Shown here piece by piece: positions 31,336 to 43,200 of a stretch of 64,000 nucleotides of DNA. Under the pieces are notes generated by a model, which was given only the letters and a program-made list of their open reading frames with translations, ran no database searches and had not been told where the DNA came from. This DNA comes from Gautieria morchelliformis (lineage: Eukaryota; Basidiomycota; Agaricomycetes; Gomphales; Gomphaceae), in the NCBI GenBank assembly GCA_015179125.1, contig WHVA01000176.1:1-64000 (forward strand), in the 5' to 3' direction. Position 1 is the first letter of the stretch, and each line of letters starts with the position of its first letter. Position numbers and translations under genes: made by a program.

Positions 31336-31715
31336 ACGGTACAAACTAGGGACATGCTACGCATGCTATACCTGGGGAAAACCCTACAAACAAGGGACAT
31401 TCTACACATTCTATAGTTGGGGGTCATGCTACAAACAAAGGACGTGCTATGCACACTATACTTGGGGACATGTTATGTGTGGAGTTGCTATGCACACTAT
31501 ACTTGAGGATACACTATGCATGGGGACATGCTACATGTGAGGTAGGGGACATGCAGACATGGGAGAAATGTGTAGAGTCATTACCTACCTTGATGTGTGA
31601 CTTAGAGCTACTTTGGATTCCAATCAGATGAGTTTCACTTATCCCATGTTTGATTTACCCAATGTGTTTGACCTTGCTGATGCATTTGACCTTACCAATG
31701 CATTTGACCTACACC

Positions 31716-31742
31716 CCCATGTGAAGCATGGGTATCACCTAG
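31716..31742 (+). other. Helitron 3' terminus of unit H
   Basis: Stem CCCATGT / GCATGGG with GAA loop (31716-31732), then TATCAC and CTAG (31739-31742). It is the last terminus of the array. The following TATACTATATAG does not resemble a Helitron 5' end, so the array stops here. Confidence 0.75.
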
Positions 31743-31830
31743 TATACTATATAGTTTCTGATCTCATAGTACATACACTTTATGAGTAACTTGTATGGTG
31801 GAAGTATGGAAGTGGAGCACAGGTGGTGAA

Positions 31831-32800
31831 TGTCAAGATTGGATTTTAGGTGGTAATAGTGTGTATTAGTGAACACAGTGAATGCCCATGGCTTGTGAAA
31901 TGAGGTGTGTAGTTTGGCAAACAATGCCAAGCCTAATAAAGGATTATGAGGTAATGGGGCTACTCAAATGGAGCTCTCCCTGTCTACAGTCAAAGTGAAA
32001 TAGCCTGTGATAATTGATGATGTAACGTGCAAGGTCTCATGGAAAGGTTGTCTAGTAGTAACAATCCTTTCGCCAGTGAAGGTGCTCCTTTGGAGCCTTT
32101 CACCGACAGCACCCTGAATGGTTTGAAGACTAAAGTAGTAAAGGTGAAGTAGTACTCAAGTCTGCCTCTGGTCTAAGATAGTAGTCTACAGAAAAGTACT
32201 TAAGATGATAGTCACAGTGAGGTCAACTTTTGCACAAGATAGACATATGGTAATTGAACTGCAGAATATACAGGCGAATGTAAACTACTTATACCAAATG
32301 CTCATATGATATCAGTGAATGGCAAAGAGGCCATTTTGAGTCAGGGTGGGATAGGGGTACGCAGTCAGGATACAAATAGGTGAAACACATATATAATAGA
32401 ATAAAGGAGGAGTGCGAACATGAAATAATGGGGGGAAAGAGGACAAAGGTATCTATGTAAGAAAACACGCCTTGAGACCTGCATACATGTTACACTGCAC
32501 AGACTCTTGGTCTGCTTGGTCAATCTCACACGATCTACCGGTAGGACATCCTGCGAATGCATCCTAGCCATAGGAACACCCGAAGGGGGTTGAATCGGGA
32601 AGGTGATGGAGCCAGTGATGAACCATCACACCGGGTAAAGGATGTCGATTGTCTTTGATGACATGCCTACTGGCGAATGATGTGAGTAGCATATGGTCTT
32701 TCAGCAAATTCGGTGAAGAGCGAAAGGAGTGAACATAGAGGTGGAGGGATGAAAACGGAAAATGAGGTTAACTTGATACAAGAATAAATGGGTCATGACA
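31831..32800 (-). mobile_element. Solo LTR of about 1 kb, inverted relative of 24616-31335
   Basis: Read on the minus strand it starts TGTCATGACCC (at 32800) and ends CCAATCTTGACA (at 31831). It can be followed against the interrupted copy over its whole length, with many substitutions. The flanks (GTGAA and GCAAA) do not form a clean duplication, so it is older or rearranged. No gene lies in it. Confidence 0.65.
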
Positions 32801-32809
32801 GCAAAGCAG

Positions 32810-35800
32810 TCAGAACTGGCGGAAGTGTAATTGGAAGCCCAGCAAATGGAACTTGAAGTGGAGTGGGAACTGGAAGAGAGGGCGCCTCCTGACAGTGTTG
32901 CCATGCTGCTTGCCAAGGACCCTTTTCCTTGCCTGTATGACCTGAACCTTTAGGTCTTGAGCATCTTTCCACCGGCCCAGGCTCTCATAGGTTGCAGCAA
33001 GGTTGGCCATGGCAGTCAGTGTGTCAGGATGCTCCTCACCAAGGACCCTCTTCCTTGCCTCCATGACTTGAACCTCCAGCTCTTCAGCATCCTTCCACCG
33101 ACCCAGGCTCTAATAGGTTGCAGTAAGGTTGCCCATGGCAGTCAATGTGTTTGCATGCTCCTCACCAAAGACCTGCTTCCTTGCCTCCAAAACATGAACC
33201 TCCAGCTCTTCAGCATCCTTCCACTGGCCTAGATTCCAATAGGTTGCAGCAAGGCTGCCCATGGCAGTCAGGGTGTGAGGATGCCTCTCACCAAGGAGAC
33301 TCTTGCTTGTCTCCATGACTTGAACCTCCAGCTCTTTAGCATCCTCCCACCGGCCCAGGCTCCAATAGGTTGCACCAAGGTTGCCCATAGCGGTCAGTGT
33401 ATCAGGATGCTCCTCACCAAGGACCCTCTTCCTTGCCTCCATAACCCTCACCCTCAGCTCTTCAGCATCCTTGCACCGGCCCAGACGCTGATAGGTTCCA
33501 GCAAGGCCACCCATGGCAGTCAGTGTGTCAGGATGCTCCTCACCAAGGACCCTCTTGCTTGCCTCCATGACTTGAATCTCAAGCTCTTCAGCATCCTTCC
33601 ACTGGCCCAGATTGTGATAGCTTACAGCCGGGGTGCCCATGGCAGTCAGTGTGTTGGGATGCTCCTCACCAAGGACCCTCTTCCTTACCTCCATGACTTC
33701 AACCCTCAGCTCTGCAGCATCCTTCCACTGGCCCAGACGCTGGTAGGTTGCAGCAACGCCACCCATAGGAGTCAGTGTGCTGGGATGCTCCTCACCAAGG
33801 ACCCTCTTGCTTGCCTCCATGACTTGAATATCAAGCTCTTCAGAATCCTTCCACCAGCCCAGGCACCGATAGGTTGCAGAAAGGTTGCCCATGGCACTCA
33901 GTGTATCAGGATGTTCCTGACCAAGAACCCCCTTCCTTGCCTCCATTACCTGAACCCTCAGCTGTTCAGCAACCTTCCACTGGCCGAGACGCTGATAGGT
34001 TCCAGCAAGGCTACTCATGGCAGCTAGTGTGTTGGGATGCTCCTCACCAAGGTCCCTCTTGTTTGCCTCCATGACTTGAATCTCCAGCTCTTGAGCATCT
34101 TTCCACCAGCCCAGGCTTTGATAGGTTACAGCAAGTCTGCCCATGGCAGTGAGTGTGTCAGGATGTTCCTCACCAAGAACCCTCTTCTTTGTCTCCATGA
34201 CTTGAACCTCGAGCTCCCCAGCATACTTCCACCAGCCCAGACACTGATAAGCTACAGCAAGGCTGCCCATGGCAGTCAGTGTATCAGGATGTTCCTCACC
34301 AAGGACCCGCTTGCTTGCCTCCATGACTTGAATCTCAAGCTCTTCAGCATCCTTCCAGTGGCCCAGACTCCTATAGGTTACAGCAAGGCTACCCATGGCA
34401 GTCAGGGTGTCGGGATGCTCCTCACCAAGGACTCTCCTCCTTCCCTCCATGACCTGAACCCTCAGCTCTTCAGCATCATTCCACTGGCCCAGTCGCTGAT
34501 AGGTTCCAGCAAGGCCACCCATGGCTTTCAGTGTGTGGGGATGCTCATCACCAAGGATCCTCTTGCTTGCCTCCATGACCTGAACCCTCAGCTCCTCAGC
34601 ATCCTTCCACGATCCCAGACGCTGATAGGTGCCAGCAAGGCTGCCCATGGCAGTCAGTGTATCAGGATGCTCCTGACCAAGGACCCTCTTCCTAGCCTCC
34701 ATGACCTGAACCTCTAGCTCTTGAGCATCATTCAACCGGCCCAGACTCCAATAGGTTGTTGCAAGGTTGGCCACAGAAGTAAGTGTGTCAGGATGCTCCT
34801 CACCAAGGACCCTCCTGCTTGCCTCCATGACTTGAATCTCCAGCTCTTGAGCATCCTTCCACTGGCCCAGATTCCGATAGGTTGCAGCAAGCCTGCCAAT
34901 GGCAGTTAGTGTGTCAGGATCTTCTTCACCAAGACCCCTCTTCCTTGCCTCCACAACCTTAACATGCAGCTTTTTAGCATCCATCCATCGCCCTGCTTCA
35001 CCAAATACTTGTGCAAATATTTCTGCCATGTTTGGATCTGCACATTTTCTATGTCGCTCATTAATATGAGAGAGAAGAGATCTCCTAAAGGCATAGTCCT
35101 CTGTGCTATTTCCAACTGGGATAGACAGTGCTAGTATCTGCATTGTGCACTGTTGGTTATGCTCCTGCTCTACCACCCCACCCTTTCTCCAACCCAAGCA
35201 TGTACTAGTGGATGAAAGAAAAATGTATAATCTGCCTCATTTGTGGTGATCAATGAGTAACAAGTTAATTCATTAATGGCCTCCTGAAATTGGAAGTCAC
35301 TCCAGCTACCATCTGGCATTTCAAAGTTATCCAGAAACTGTTTTGCATCATCAAATGGCCCCTCTGGATCCATGAGAGCTGCCTTTTTAAAGATGCTCTT
35401 GGAAATACTGCTATAATGTAGAAATGCACACAGGTGTAGCAGCCTTGCTGCTATGGGGCTTAGCCTTTTAAAGCTAATTTCCCATGTCGCATACACTGCC
35501 CACTGATAATCATCTATCATTTGTACAGAGTGCTTGCTCATTAGTTGAGCATGATCCTTCTGGAGAATATCCAGGTATTCATTTCAGCTGCATCCCTTTG
35601 AGATATAGCCACCTGCTTGTATAATGGCCAGGGCAAGATAACCAAGTTCTTTGGCAATCAGAGCTGCCACACTATGATCCTTTGTGGAGCCTTTGGTTAT
35701 AGAGACCATGAGGAGCAAATGAACTGCTTCATCAGGATTCATGCCTGACACATGACAGTTGGAGCTGGGTGCATGCACACGGCACTCCACATTGCGACTT

Positions 35801-37766
35801 GTCACAATGATGTTTCCATGCTTGCATGCTGGGAAGTACTTTCGAAGGTTTATATCTCAGTCATCAGCATTTTCCAGGAAGAGCAGCCATGCTTGGTGTT
35901 GTCCAGAAAGCCAGAAAAGAGCATCCTCTGCAGTATCACCAATACCCCCTTCCCAAGCAATGTCCTCTAGGCCAGACTTTATAGTGGACACCCTACTTGC
36001 ATCCACCTAATAGACCCTCCAAAACCTAAATATAAAACAGATTAGTTGAAACATAACAGACCTGGGTAAACTATGGCACTATTGATAAAACTTATCAATG
36101 AACGTCAACGCAATCTGGGTTTTTCCCACTCCACCAAGCCCATACAAGACAAAGATACGCTGTTCCTCCTTAGCAGCAGATGTCTGGTCTGAGATGAAGT
36201 ATCCCTCAAGTTGCAGAAGGATATCAACTCTTCCATTAAATATGCTTGTTGGTGGAGGACAAGCCTTATGGCACATTCTCTGTTTACCTGATAGTTGTTG
36301 GCTGATGGTGCCTACAGCTACAGTCTCTATCATAAAACATATGTCATCAGCTGTGAGCCATTGCAAATTGTACATACTGAGGTGTGCAGCAGGTATCACT
36401 TCCTGGCGCTCCCTGAGAGCAATGAAAGCAGCCGTTACCATCTCATCTACCTGTCCCCGCCGAAGATGCTCTAATGTGTGTGTTGTCACCTCGGGTAACC
36501 TTTTCCACTCTGCCAATGTTACACTTTGCATTCCTTGCTCCACATTGAACCGAAAGTAGACATTCGGTGCAGATCTGAAGCGCTGCCCGGTTTGCTCAGC
36601 TGTTGCCTCACATTCTGTCGTTATCTTCTTCAATACCTCTGCTACACTTAATGGTATGATGTTATTAAACAGACCAGGTGCCGGCAGGCTGGCAGTGGTG
36701 ACATGTCCAGTACCGATGCTGACAACGCAAGCAATATGTTGATGCGGAAAGATGTGTTCTGCTTCTCTGAGGATATGCCTGATCGGATTGTTGCAACCCA
36801 GGCCGCCATCGACAAATGGTTCACGCATAGATGGTTTGCCAATGAAAGTCTGTTTGAAAAAAGTAGGAGCGGCAGATGTAGCACGTGCGGCCTCCCATAT
36901 AGCGCAGTCGAATGATTCGTATTTGCCGACACTGTACGTACGAAAGAGCTGGGGTGTGCTCATGTACTTTGCGGGCATCGCGCAGATGGAACTGGCGACG
37001 GTCAACTATGTGCCAAGTCAAGAAAGAGCGGCAACGTGAACATACGTTTTGCACACCTCTCTGCTCGGCCTTGCATCGCACATGCGTGGATCAGGGTCAC
37101 CAGTCGATTCCTGGATGATGGCCTTGATAGTGTTCTCCAAATTGCTAGCCTTGAACATTCTGTCCTTCCAAATTGGTTTCTTCTCCGAGAAGACTCGTTC
37201 GGCGAATGTGCCATAGGCTTCAATCGCTTTATCTACGGGCAGGCGAAGGCGGCCCAGCATGAGCACTATGAGCCTGCATGGAACGTATTAGCGAACAACG
37301 GTGACCGAGAAGAAAGTAACTTACCCGCCCGTACTCGTACTGCAGATCAAGTCGAAATATTCACAAGGAAGGGGGACGGTGGGTCGCCCTTCTTCGCGCT
37401 GGATTCTTTGCATGATTTCCTGTAGTATGATGAGTTTGGACAAGCCACGGATTCCCCCGCCATCTGCTGAGGGAGTTAGAAGGTGGCAGCTAACAAGCGT
37501 GAAAACATTACCGAGTGAAAGTAACCTGAGCCCTGCACGCTGATGCTCATCGGTTAGCGTCGTGGGGGTAGATTCAACCTCCGTTCTCCCTGAGGAAAGG
37601 CCAGAAGTAGATGGTAATTTGACCTATTCACGAACATTCATGAGATAGGCAGTCAGTCCTCTTGATCACTTAGGGCACCAGAATAAACTTTGCTTACCGT
37701 TGAACGTACCAAAGATGGCTTTATGATCAGCACCGTTTCGCCATCCCTGGATGAAGGGGAAGCCAT
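32810..37766 (-). pseudogene. Patatin / NB-ARC / TPR receptor-like gene, left copy (NLR1 pseudogene)
   Basis: This is the decayed tandem partner of the gene at 40196-44985, with the same exon layout. Exon 1 (37698-37766) starts MASPSSRDGETV. The patatin domain spans roughly 37575-36500, with the DGG dyad motif at about 36830. The NB-ARC P-loop GLGGVGKT is at about 36130, and TPR repeats of 42 residues run from about 34980 to 32900. Disabling changes are TAG at 36079-36081 where the partner has TGG, TAG at 36006-36008 (VY*VDAS), TGA at 35584-35586 caused by two small indels, a frameshift near 35180-35197, and TAG at 33110-33112 replacing the conserved TGG in repeat 15. After that stop the frame stays open for about two more repeats. 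The C-terminus runs on past GNTVRR into a tail ending at 32810. Confidence 0.85.
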
Positions 37767-38280
37767 GGCCATCTGCTGATTATGGTCCATGGAAGAGTTG
37801 GAGGTCAGGGTGGTCCTGCGAGAGAGAAGGAGGCAGTGCCAGGCAACTGTGGTGAGAACGTGGGAATAGGCACGACCTGTCAACGAGCCCAGTGACCCGA
37901 ACTTGTAGTTACTACCTACAAGTTTTAGTGAGAGATGTAAGTGAAGAGAAGGATGGCAAACGTTGAAATTTGAGCTCTCCAAAGATTCTGAGCTTCACGC
38001 TGACTGGCGGAGAACCTCTATAGGCCCACTCTCTAAGCGGTGGTGCTCGCTTATGGTCCTATCACCCCTATGGATGAAATGGTTGAGGTGACATGGCGGC
38101 CCTGGGAACTCGTTTATTTATAGATTTTGTTGTACAGAAGACGCTTTACATTGACTGCTATATTGCAGAGGACGACAATGTATTGTCCCAAGCCAGAACC
38201 AAACATAACACAGAAATCTAGTGCACGCTGAATAGTACGGATGTATGGAAGGCCCAGCTAAAGTGCTGCGTGAAGGAGGG
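37767..38280. other. Upstream region of NLR1, duplicated with NLR2
   Basis: Non-coding. It matches 44986-45493 and so marks the right edge of the duplicated NLR unit. Homology ends at the GTGAAGGAGGG motif (38270-38280). It probably contains the promoter, but I see no clear TATA box. Confidence 0.6.
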
Positions 38281-39205
38281 TGATCGTTGCCCCGGGGCAG
38301 GCGTCAAACGCCAGTTGTTGGAATCATGTACAACAGGTTGTAAATACGTGTACGACCTGTTGTGAAATACAAGGGTCCGAAATTCAGACACCCATTCCTA
38401 CGCCTGCACCTGCGGTTCACCTGAACCGTCCCCTCGCGGCCTCAGTACGGTGCACATGCACCATAGTATGCCATCTCACTACGCACTGCAGAAAGTGCTG
38501 GCACCTAAAAATAAGGTGAAACGGAACTTGAGTTTCAGTACAAAACCAGCTAAAAATCAGTACTTGAGCACTGATTTTTAGCTCCTGAAGCGCTCCCAGC
38601 CCCTTCGACCATGAACTGATTTCTAGTGGTGAAAATGTCCCACTTTGTACTGTTTTTTCAGCTCAAAAAGACCTTAATTCTAGCTTGTTTAGCACTAATA
38701 AAAAGTACATTCAGAGCTAATTTTTTAAGTACATATATTATTGCCTAGCAAGCGGATATGAACTGGGGCTGGATGGACACAGGACAGAGACTAAAGTATG
38801 AGCTGGCAGTGAGTTAGTGAATGAAACCGATGCAGTTGTCAGAGCGAGTGATTGTAAGCGATAAACCGATGCAGTCATCAGAGCGTAGGATGAATGGGTT
38901 GAGCTAGGTCAAGAGAATATACAAAGAGCCAGAGTTAGTAGGCCAAGAGTGCAAGTGGGTAACAACTAATGGATTAGCAATCAGGTAAAAGTGGCACAGA
39001 AAACACAAAGAAACCCATAAAAAGCCCTGAAAAAAACTTTGAATTTTTTTACAATTTTCTTGCTCAACAAATTCTAATAAAAACACAAAATTTTATTAGA
39101 GTTTTTTTTACATAAAAAACATTAAAAATATTTGGAATATCTTGACAGTTTTTTGAACAGTTTTTCAGACAAGAAAACCTTTATATGCCTGCAGTGTGAA
39201 GGAGT
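38281..39205. other. Intergenic stretch without a supported gene
   Basis: Contains a 14-bp inverted repeat at 38548-38583 and two copies of AAACCGATGCAGT...TCAGAGCG (about 38825 and 38863). The rest is AT-rich and unremarkable. No coding region is seen. Confidence 0.6.
38548..38583. repeat. 14-bp perfect inverted repeat, 8-nt loop
   Basis: AGCTAAAAATCAGT (38548-38561) pairs with ACTGATTTTTAGCT (38570-38583) around ACTTGAGC. It could be a hairpin terminator or a remnant of a small TIR element; neither can be decided from sequence alone. Confidence 0.6.
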
Positions 39206-39285
39206 CAGAACTGGCAGAAGTAGAATTGGGAGTGCAGCAAGTGGAACTTGGAGTGGAGTTGGAACTTGAAAAGGGGGTGTCTCCT
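39206..39285. repeat. Displaced 3' flank of NLR2, homologous to the NLR1 tail
   Basis: AGTCAGAACTGGCAGAAGT ... GGTGTCTCCT matches the sequence just behind the NLR1 TPRs (32806-32890). It is the original downstream flank of NLR2, separated from the gene by an inserted element (39286-40244). Confidence 0.65.
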
Positions 39286-40244
39286 TGTTGTAATAAATGC
39301 CTTTTAACTAATACAATTACTATTTAAACAGGTTGACAGGAGTATTAATGATGTCATGATGTCATGGACAGCAGTCAAACAGCTAATGATCAGCCAATAG
39401 ATCTAGCCAAGCGGGGCACTTGTGCCTTGATCAAGCGCTGGTCTGGAGAGATGGCTCAAATGGGAATAAACAAAAAATCATTTTCTATGACACCACAAAT
39501 GTCATATGAAGGCACCAGAGCTCATGGGATGCAAGTAGGGCAATGAGTCGAAACTATTTGACTGGCCTTTGGAAGGGACACAGAGAGAGATTGAGTGTGT
39601 ACGCAGGCACATATACATTAGATCTCAGGGAAAAGGTCATTTATGCTGACTGTCTGCAGTGCAAAGTATGTGTGTTCATATAATCCCTATCTTCTGAAAC
39701 CCCCTGTAGAATAATCCCCATCATATTCTTGTTTTTCTCGATTTATAATCACCCTCTACCCTGTCCAAATGTGGGCTCTCCAATCCAGAACCAGTAAACA
39801 AAAATCATTTTTTTCCCTAGAAATACAAAGATTTTATTCTATCTTACCCTAGCCAGAAATATCCCTTTGGACTCCACTCACTTCTAAACATTCAAATGAA
39901 CCTAGAAAAGGACTTTAAATTGTACTTGCTGTCTGGAACAGAATTAGAACTCATACACTGACTAGATATCTAAATATTTGTTCTATCATCTGGTTCTATA
40001 TATCTATGAGCCCCATGGGTGGCCCACTACATCAGTCCCACCTTACCCACATCATTGAGCCAACCCCTCAGTTCAATTTCAGTTATGTGTCATTGATTGA
40101 GTGCTCAATGATAATCACTTCCTCATTTTATCATATCTAGTTGCCCAAGAAGCAATCAGATTCATCAAAGAGGCAATGCCCATATTCTTGAGTCTTTATT
40201 CATTTATCAAGAAAATCAGATAAAAACACATAGTTTTTACAAGC
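39286..40244. mobile_element. 959-bp inserted element of unknown type at the 3' end of NLR2
   Basis: Comparison with NLR1 shows an insertion here, flanked by the 5-bp duplication CTCCT (39281-39285 and 40245-40249). The ends are TGTTGTAATAAATG on the left and TTTTTACAAGC on the right, which share an imperfect inverted TTGTAA core. It may be a worn solo LTR or a small TIR element. It holds an ORF of 60 codons at 39364-39546 that I do not recognise. It supplies the stop codon of NLR2. Confidence 0.6.
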
Positions 40245-43200
40245 CTCCTGACACTGTTGTGATGTGCCTTACCAAGGACCCTCTTCCTTACCTCCTTGAC
40301 CTGAACCTTTAGCTCCTGAGCGTCTTTCCACCGGCCCAGACCCTGATAGGTTGCAGCAAGGCTGCCCATGGCAGTCAGTGTGTCAGGATGCTCCTCACCA
40401 AGGGTCCTCTGGCTCGCCTCCATGACTTGAATATCCAGGTCTTGAGCATCCTTCCACTGCCCCAGATGCCGATAGGTTGCAGCAAGGCTGGCCATGGCAG
40501 TCAGTGTGTCAGGGTGTGCTTCACCAAGAACTCGCTTCCTTGCATACATGACCTGAACTCTCAGGTCCTTAGCATCCTTCCACCGGCCCAGGCGCTGATA
40601 GGTTGCAGCAAGGCTGCCCATGGCAGTCAGTGTAACATGATGCTCCTCACCAAGGAACCTCTGGCTTGCCTCCATGACTTGAATCTCCAGCTCTTGAGCA
40701 TCCTTCCCCTGGCCCAGACTCCGATAGGTTACGGCTAGTCTGCCCATGGCAGTCAGTGTGTCAGGATGTGCCTCACCAAGGACCCTCTGCCTTGCCTCCA
40801 TGACATGAACCCTGAGGTCTTTGGCATCCTTCCACCGGCCCAGGTGCTGATAGGTTCCAGCAAGGCCACCCATTGCAGTCAGTGTGTCAGGATGCTCCTC
40901 ACCAAGGACCCTCTTGCTTGCCTCCATGACTTGAACCTCCAGCTCTTCAGCATCCTTCCACTGGCCCAGACTCTGATAGGTTACAGCAAGTCTGCCCATG
41001 GCAGTCAGTGTGTCAGGATGTGCCTCACCAAGGACCCTCTTCCTTGCCTCCATGACATAAGCCCTGAGGTCTTTGGCATCCTTCCACCGGCATAGGCGCT
41101 GATAGGTTCCAGCAAGGCCACCCATGGCAGTCAGTGTGTCAGGATGCTCCTCACCAAGGACCCTCTTGCTTGCCTCCATGACTTGAACCTCCAGCTCTTC
41201 AGCCTCCTTCCACTGGCCCAGACTCCGATAGGTAGCAGCAAGGTTGCCTATGGCAGTCAATGTGTCAGGATGCTCCTCGCCAAGGTTCCTCTTCCTTGCC
41301 TCCATGACCTGAACCCTCATCTCTCCGGCATCCTTCCACCGACCCAGACGCTGATAGGTTCCAGCAAGGCTGCCCATGGCGGCCAGTGTATTTGGATGCT
41401 CCTTACCAAGGTGCCTCCTGCTTGCCTCCATGACTTGAACCTCCAGCTCTTGAGCATCCTTCCACTGGCCCAGACTCCGATAGGTTACAGCAAGGCTGCC
41501 CATGGCAGCCAGTGTATCAGGATGCTCATCACCAAGGAGCCTCCTGCTTGTCTCCATGACTTGAATCTCCAGCTTTTCAGCCTCCTTCCAGTGGCCCAGA
41601 CTCCAATAGGTTACAGCAAGGCTACCTATGGCAGACAGTGTATCGGGATGCTCGCCACCAAGGACCCTCTGGCTTGCCTCCATAACCTGAACCTCTAGCT
41701 CTTCGGCATCCTTCCACTGGCCCAGACTCCGATAGGTTATAGCAAGGCTGCTCATGGCAGCTAGTGTGTCAGGATGCTCCTCGCCAAGGACCCTCTGGCT
41801 TGCCTCCACAACTTGAAGGTCCAGCTCCTGAGCATGCTTCCACTGGCCCAGACTACGATAGGTTGCAGCAAGGTTGGCCATGGCGGTCAGTGTGTTGGGA
41901 TGCTCCTCACCAAGAACCCTCTTGCTTGCCTCCATAACTTGAATCTCCAGCTTTTCAGCATCCTTCCACTGACCCAGATTGCGATACGTTGCAGCAAGGC
42001 TGCCCATGGCAGTCAGTGTGTTGGGATGCTCCTCACCAAGGGCCCTCTTCCTTGCCTTCATAACTTGAACCTCCAGCTCTTGAGCATCCTTCCACTGGCC
42101 CAGATTCTTGTAGGTTATAGCAAGGCTGCCCATGGCAGTCAGTGTGTCAGGATGTTCCTCACCAAGGTTCGTCTTCCTTGCCTCCATGACCTTAACATGC
42201 AGCTTTTCAGCATCCATCCAACGCCCTGCTTCACCAAACACTTGGGCAAATTTTTTTGCCATGTCTGGATCTGCGCCTTTTCTATGTCGCTCATTAATAT
42301 GAGAGAGAAGAGATCTCCTAAAGGCGTAGTCCTCTGTACTATTTCCAAAAGGGATAGAAAGTGCTAGTATCTGCATCATGCACCCTTGGTTATCCTCCTG
42401 CTCTTCTTTCCCCAACCTTTCTCCAGCCCAAGCATGTACTAGTGGATGAAGGAAAAATGTATAATCTCCCTCATTAGTGGTGACCAATGAGTAAGAAGTT
42501 AATTCATTAATGATCTCCTGAAATTTAAAGTCACTCCAGCTACCATCTTGGGTAAAGTTATGCAGAAACTGTTTTGCATGCCCATCTGGAGCCATGAAAG
42601 CTGCCTTTTTAAAGATGCTCTTGGAAATACTGCTATAATGCAGAAATGCACACAGGTGTAGCAGCCTTGCTGCTATGGGACTTAGCCTTTTAAAGCTAAT
42701 TTCCCATGTTGCATAAACTGCCCACTGATAATCATCCAGCATTTGTACAGAGTGCTTGCTCATTAGTTGAGCACGATCCTTCTGGAGAATATCCAGGTAT
42801 TCTTTCAGGCTACATCCCTTTGAGATATAGCCACCTGCTTGTACAATGGCCAGGGCAAGATAACCAAGTTCTTTGGCAATCAGAGCTGCCAAGTCATGAT
42901 CTTGTGTGGAACCTTTGGCTGTAGAGAACATGAGGAGCAAATGAACTGCTTCATCAGGATTCATGCCTGACACATGGCAGTAGGAGCTGGGTGCATGCAC
43001 ACGACACTCTGCATTGCGACTTGTCACAATGATGTTTCCATGCTTGCATGCTGGGAAGTACTTTCGAAGGTTTATATCTCGGTCATCAGCATTGTCCAGG
43101 AAGAGCAGCCACGCTTGGTGTTGTCCAGAAAGCCAGAGAAGAGCATCCTTGGCAGTATCACCAATACCCCCTTCCCGAGCAATGTCTTCTAGGCCAGACT

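Larger units (their letters stand above)
23160..31742 (+). mobile_element. Helitron-like unit H, split by nested LTR elements
   Basis: The unit starts right after the CTAG of unit G. Its own parts are 23160-24615 (promoter block, CT-rich tract, AT-rich modules to about 24090, minisatellite from 24126) and 31336-31742 (rest of the minisatellite, 3' tail, hairpin, CTAG). Everything between 24616 and 31335 is a later insertion that interrupts the minisatellite. The tail resembles units A and E without their solo LTR. Confidence 0.7.

Noticed and set aside
33275-34717. Long plus-strand ORFs opposite the NLR TPR arrays (also 40388-42367)
   Set aside because: Antisense shadows of the 42-residue repeats, with the same period. 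The minus strand has the recognised domains.
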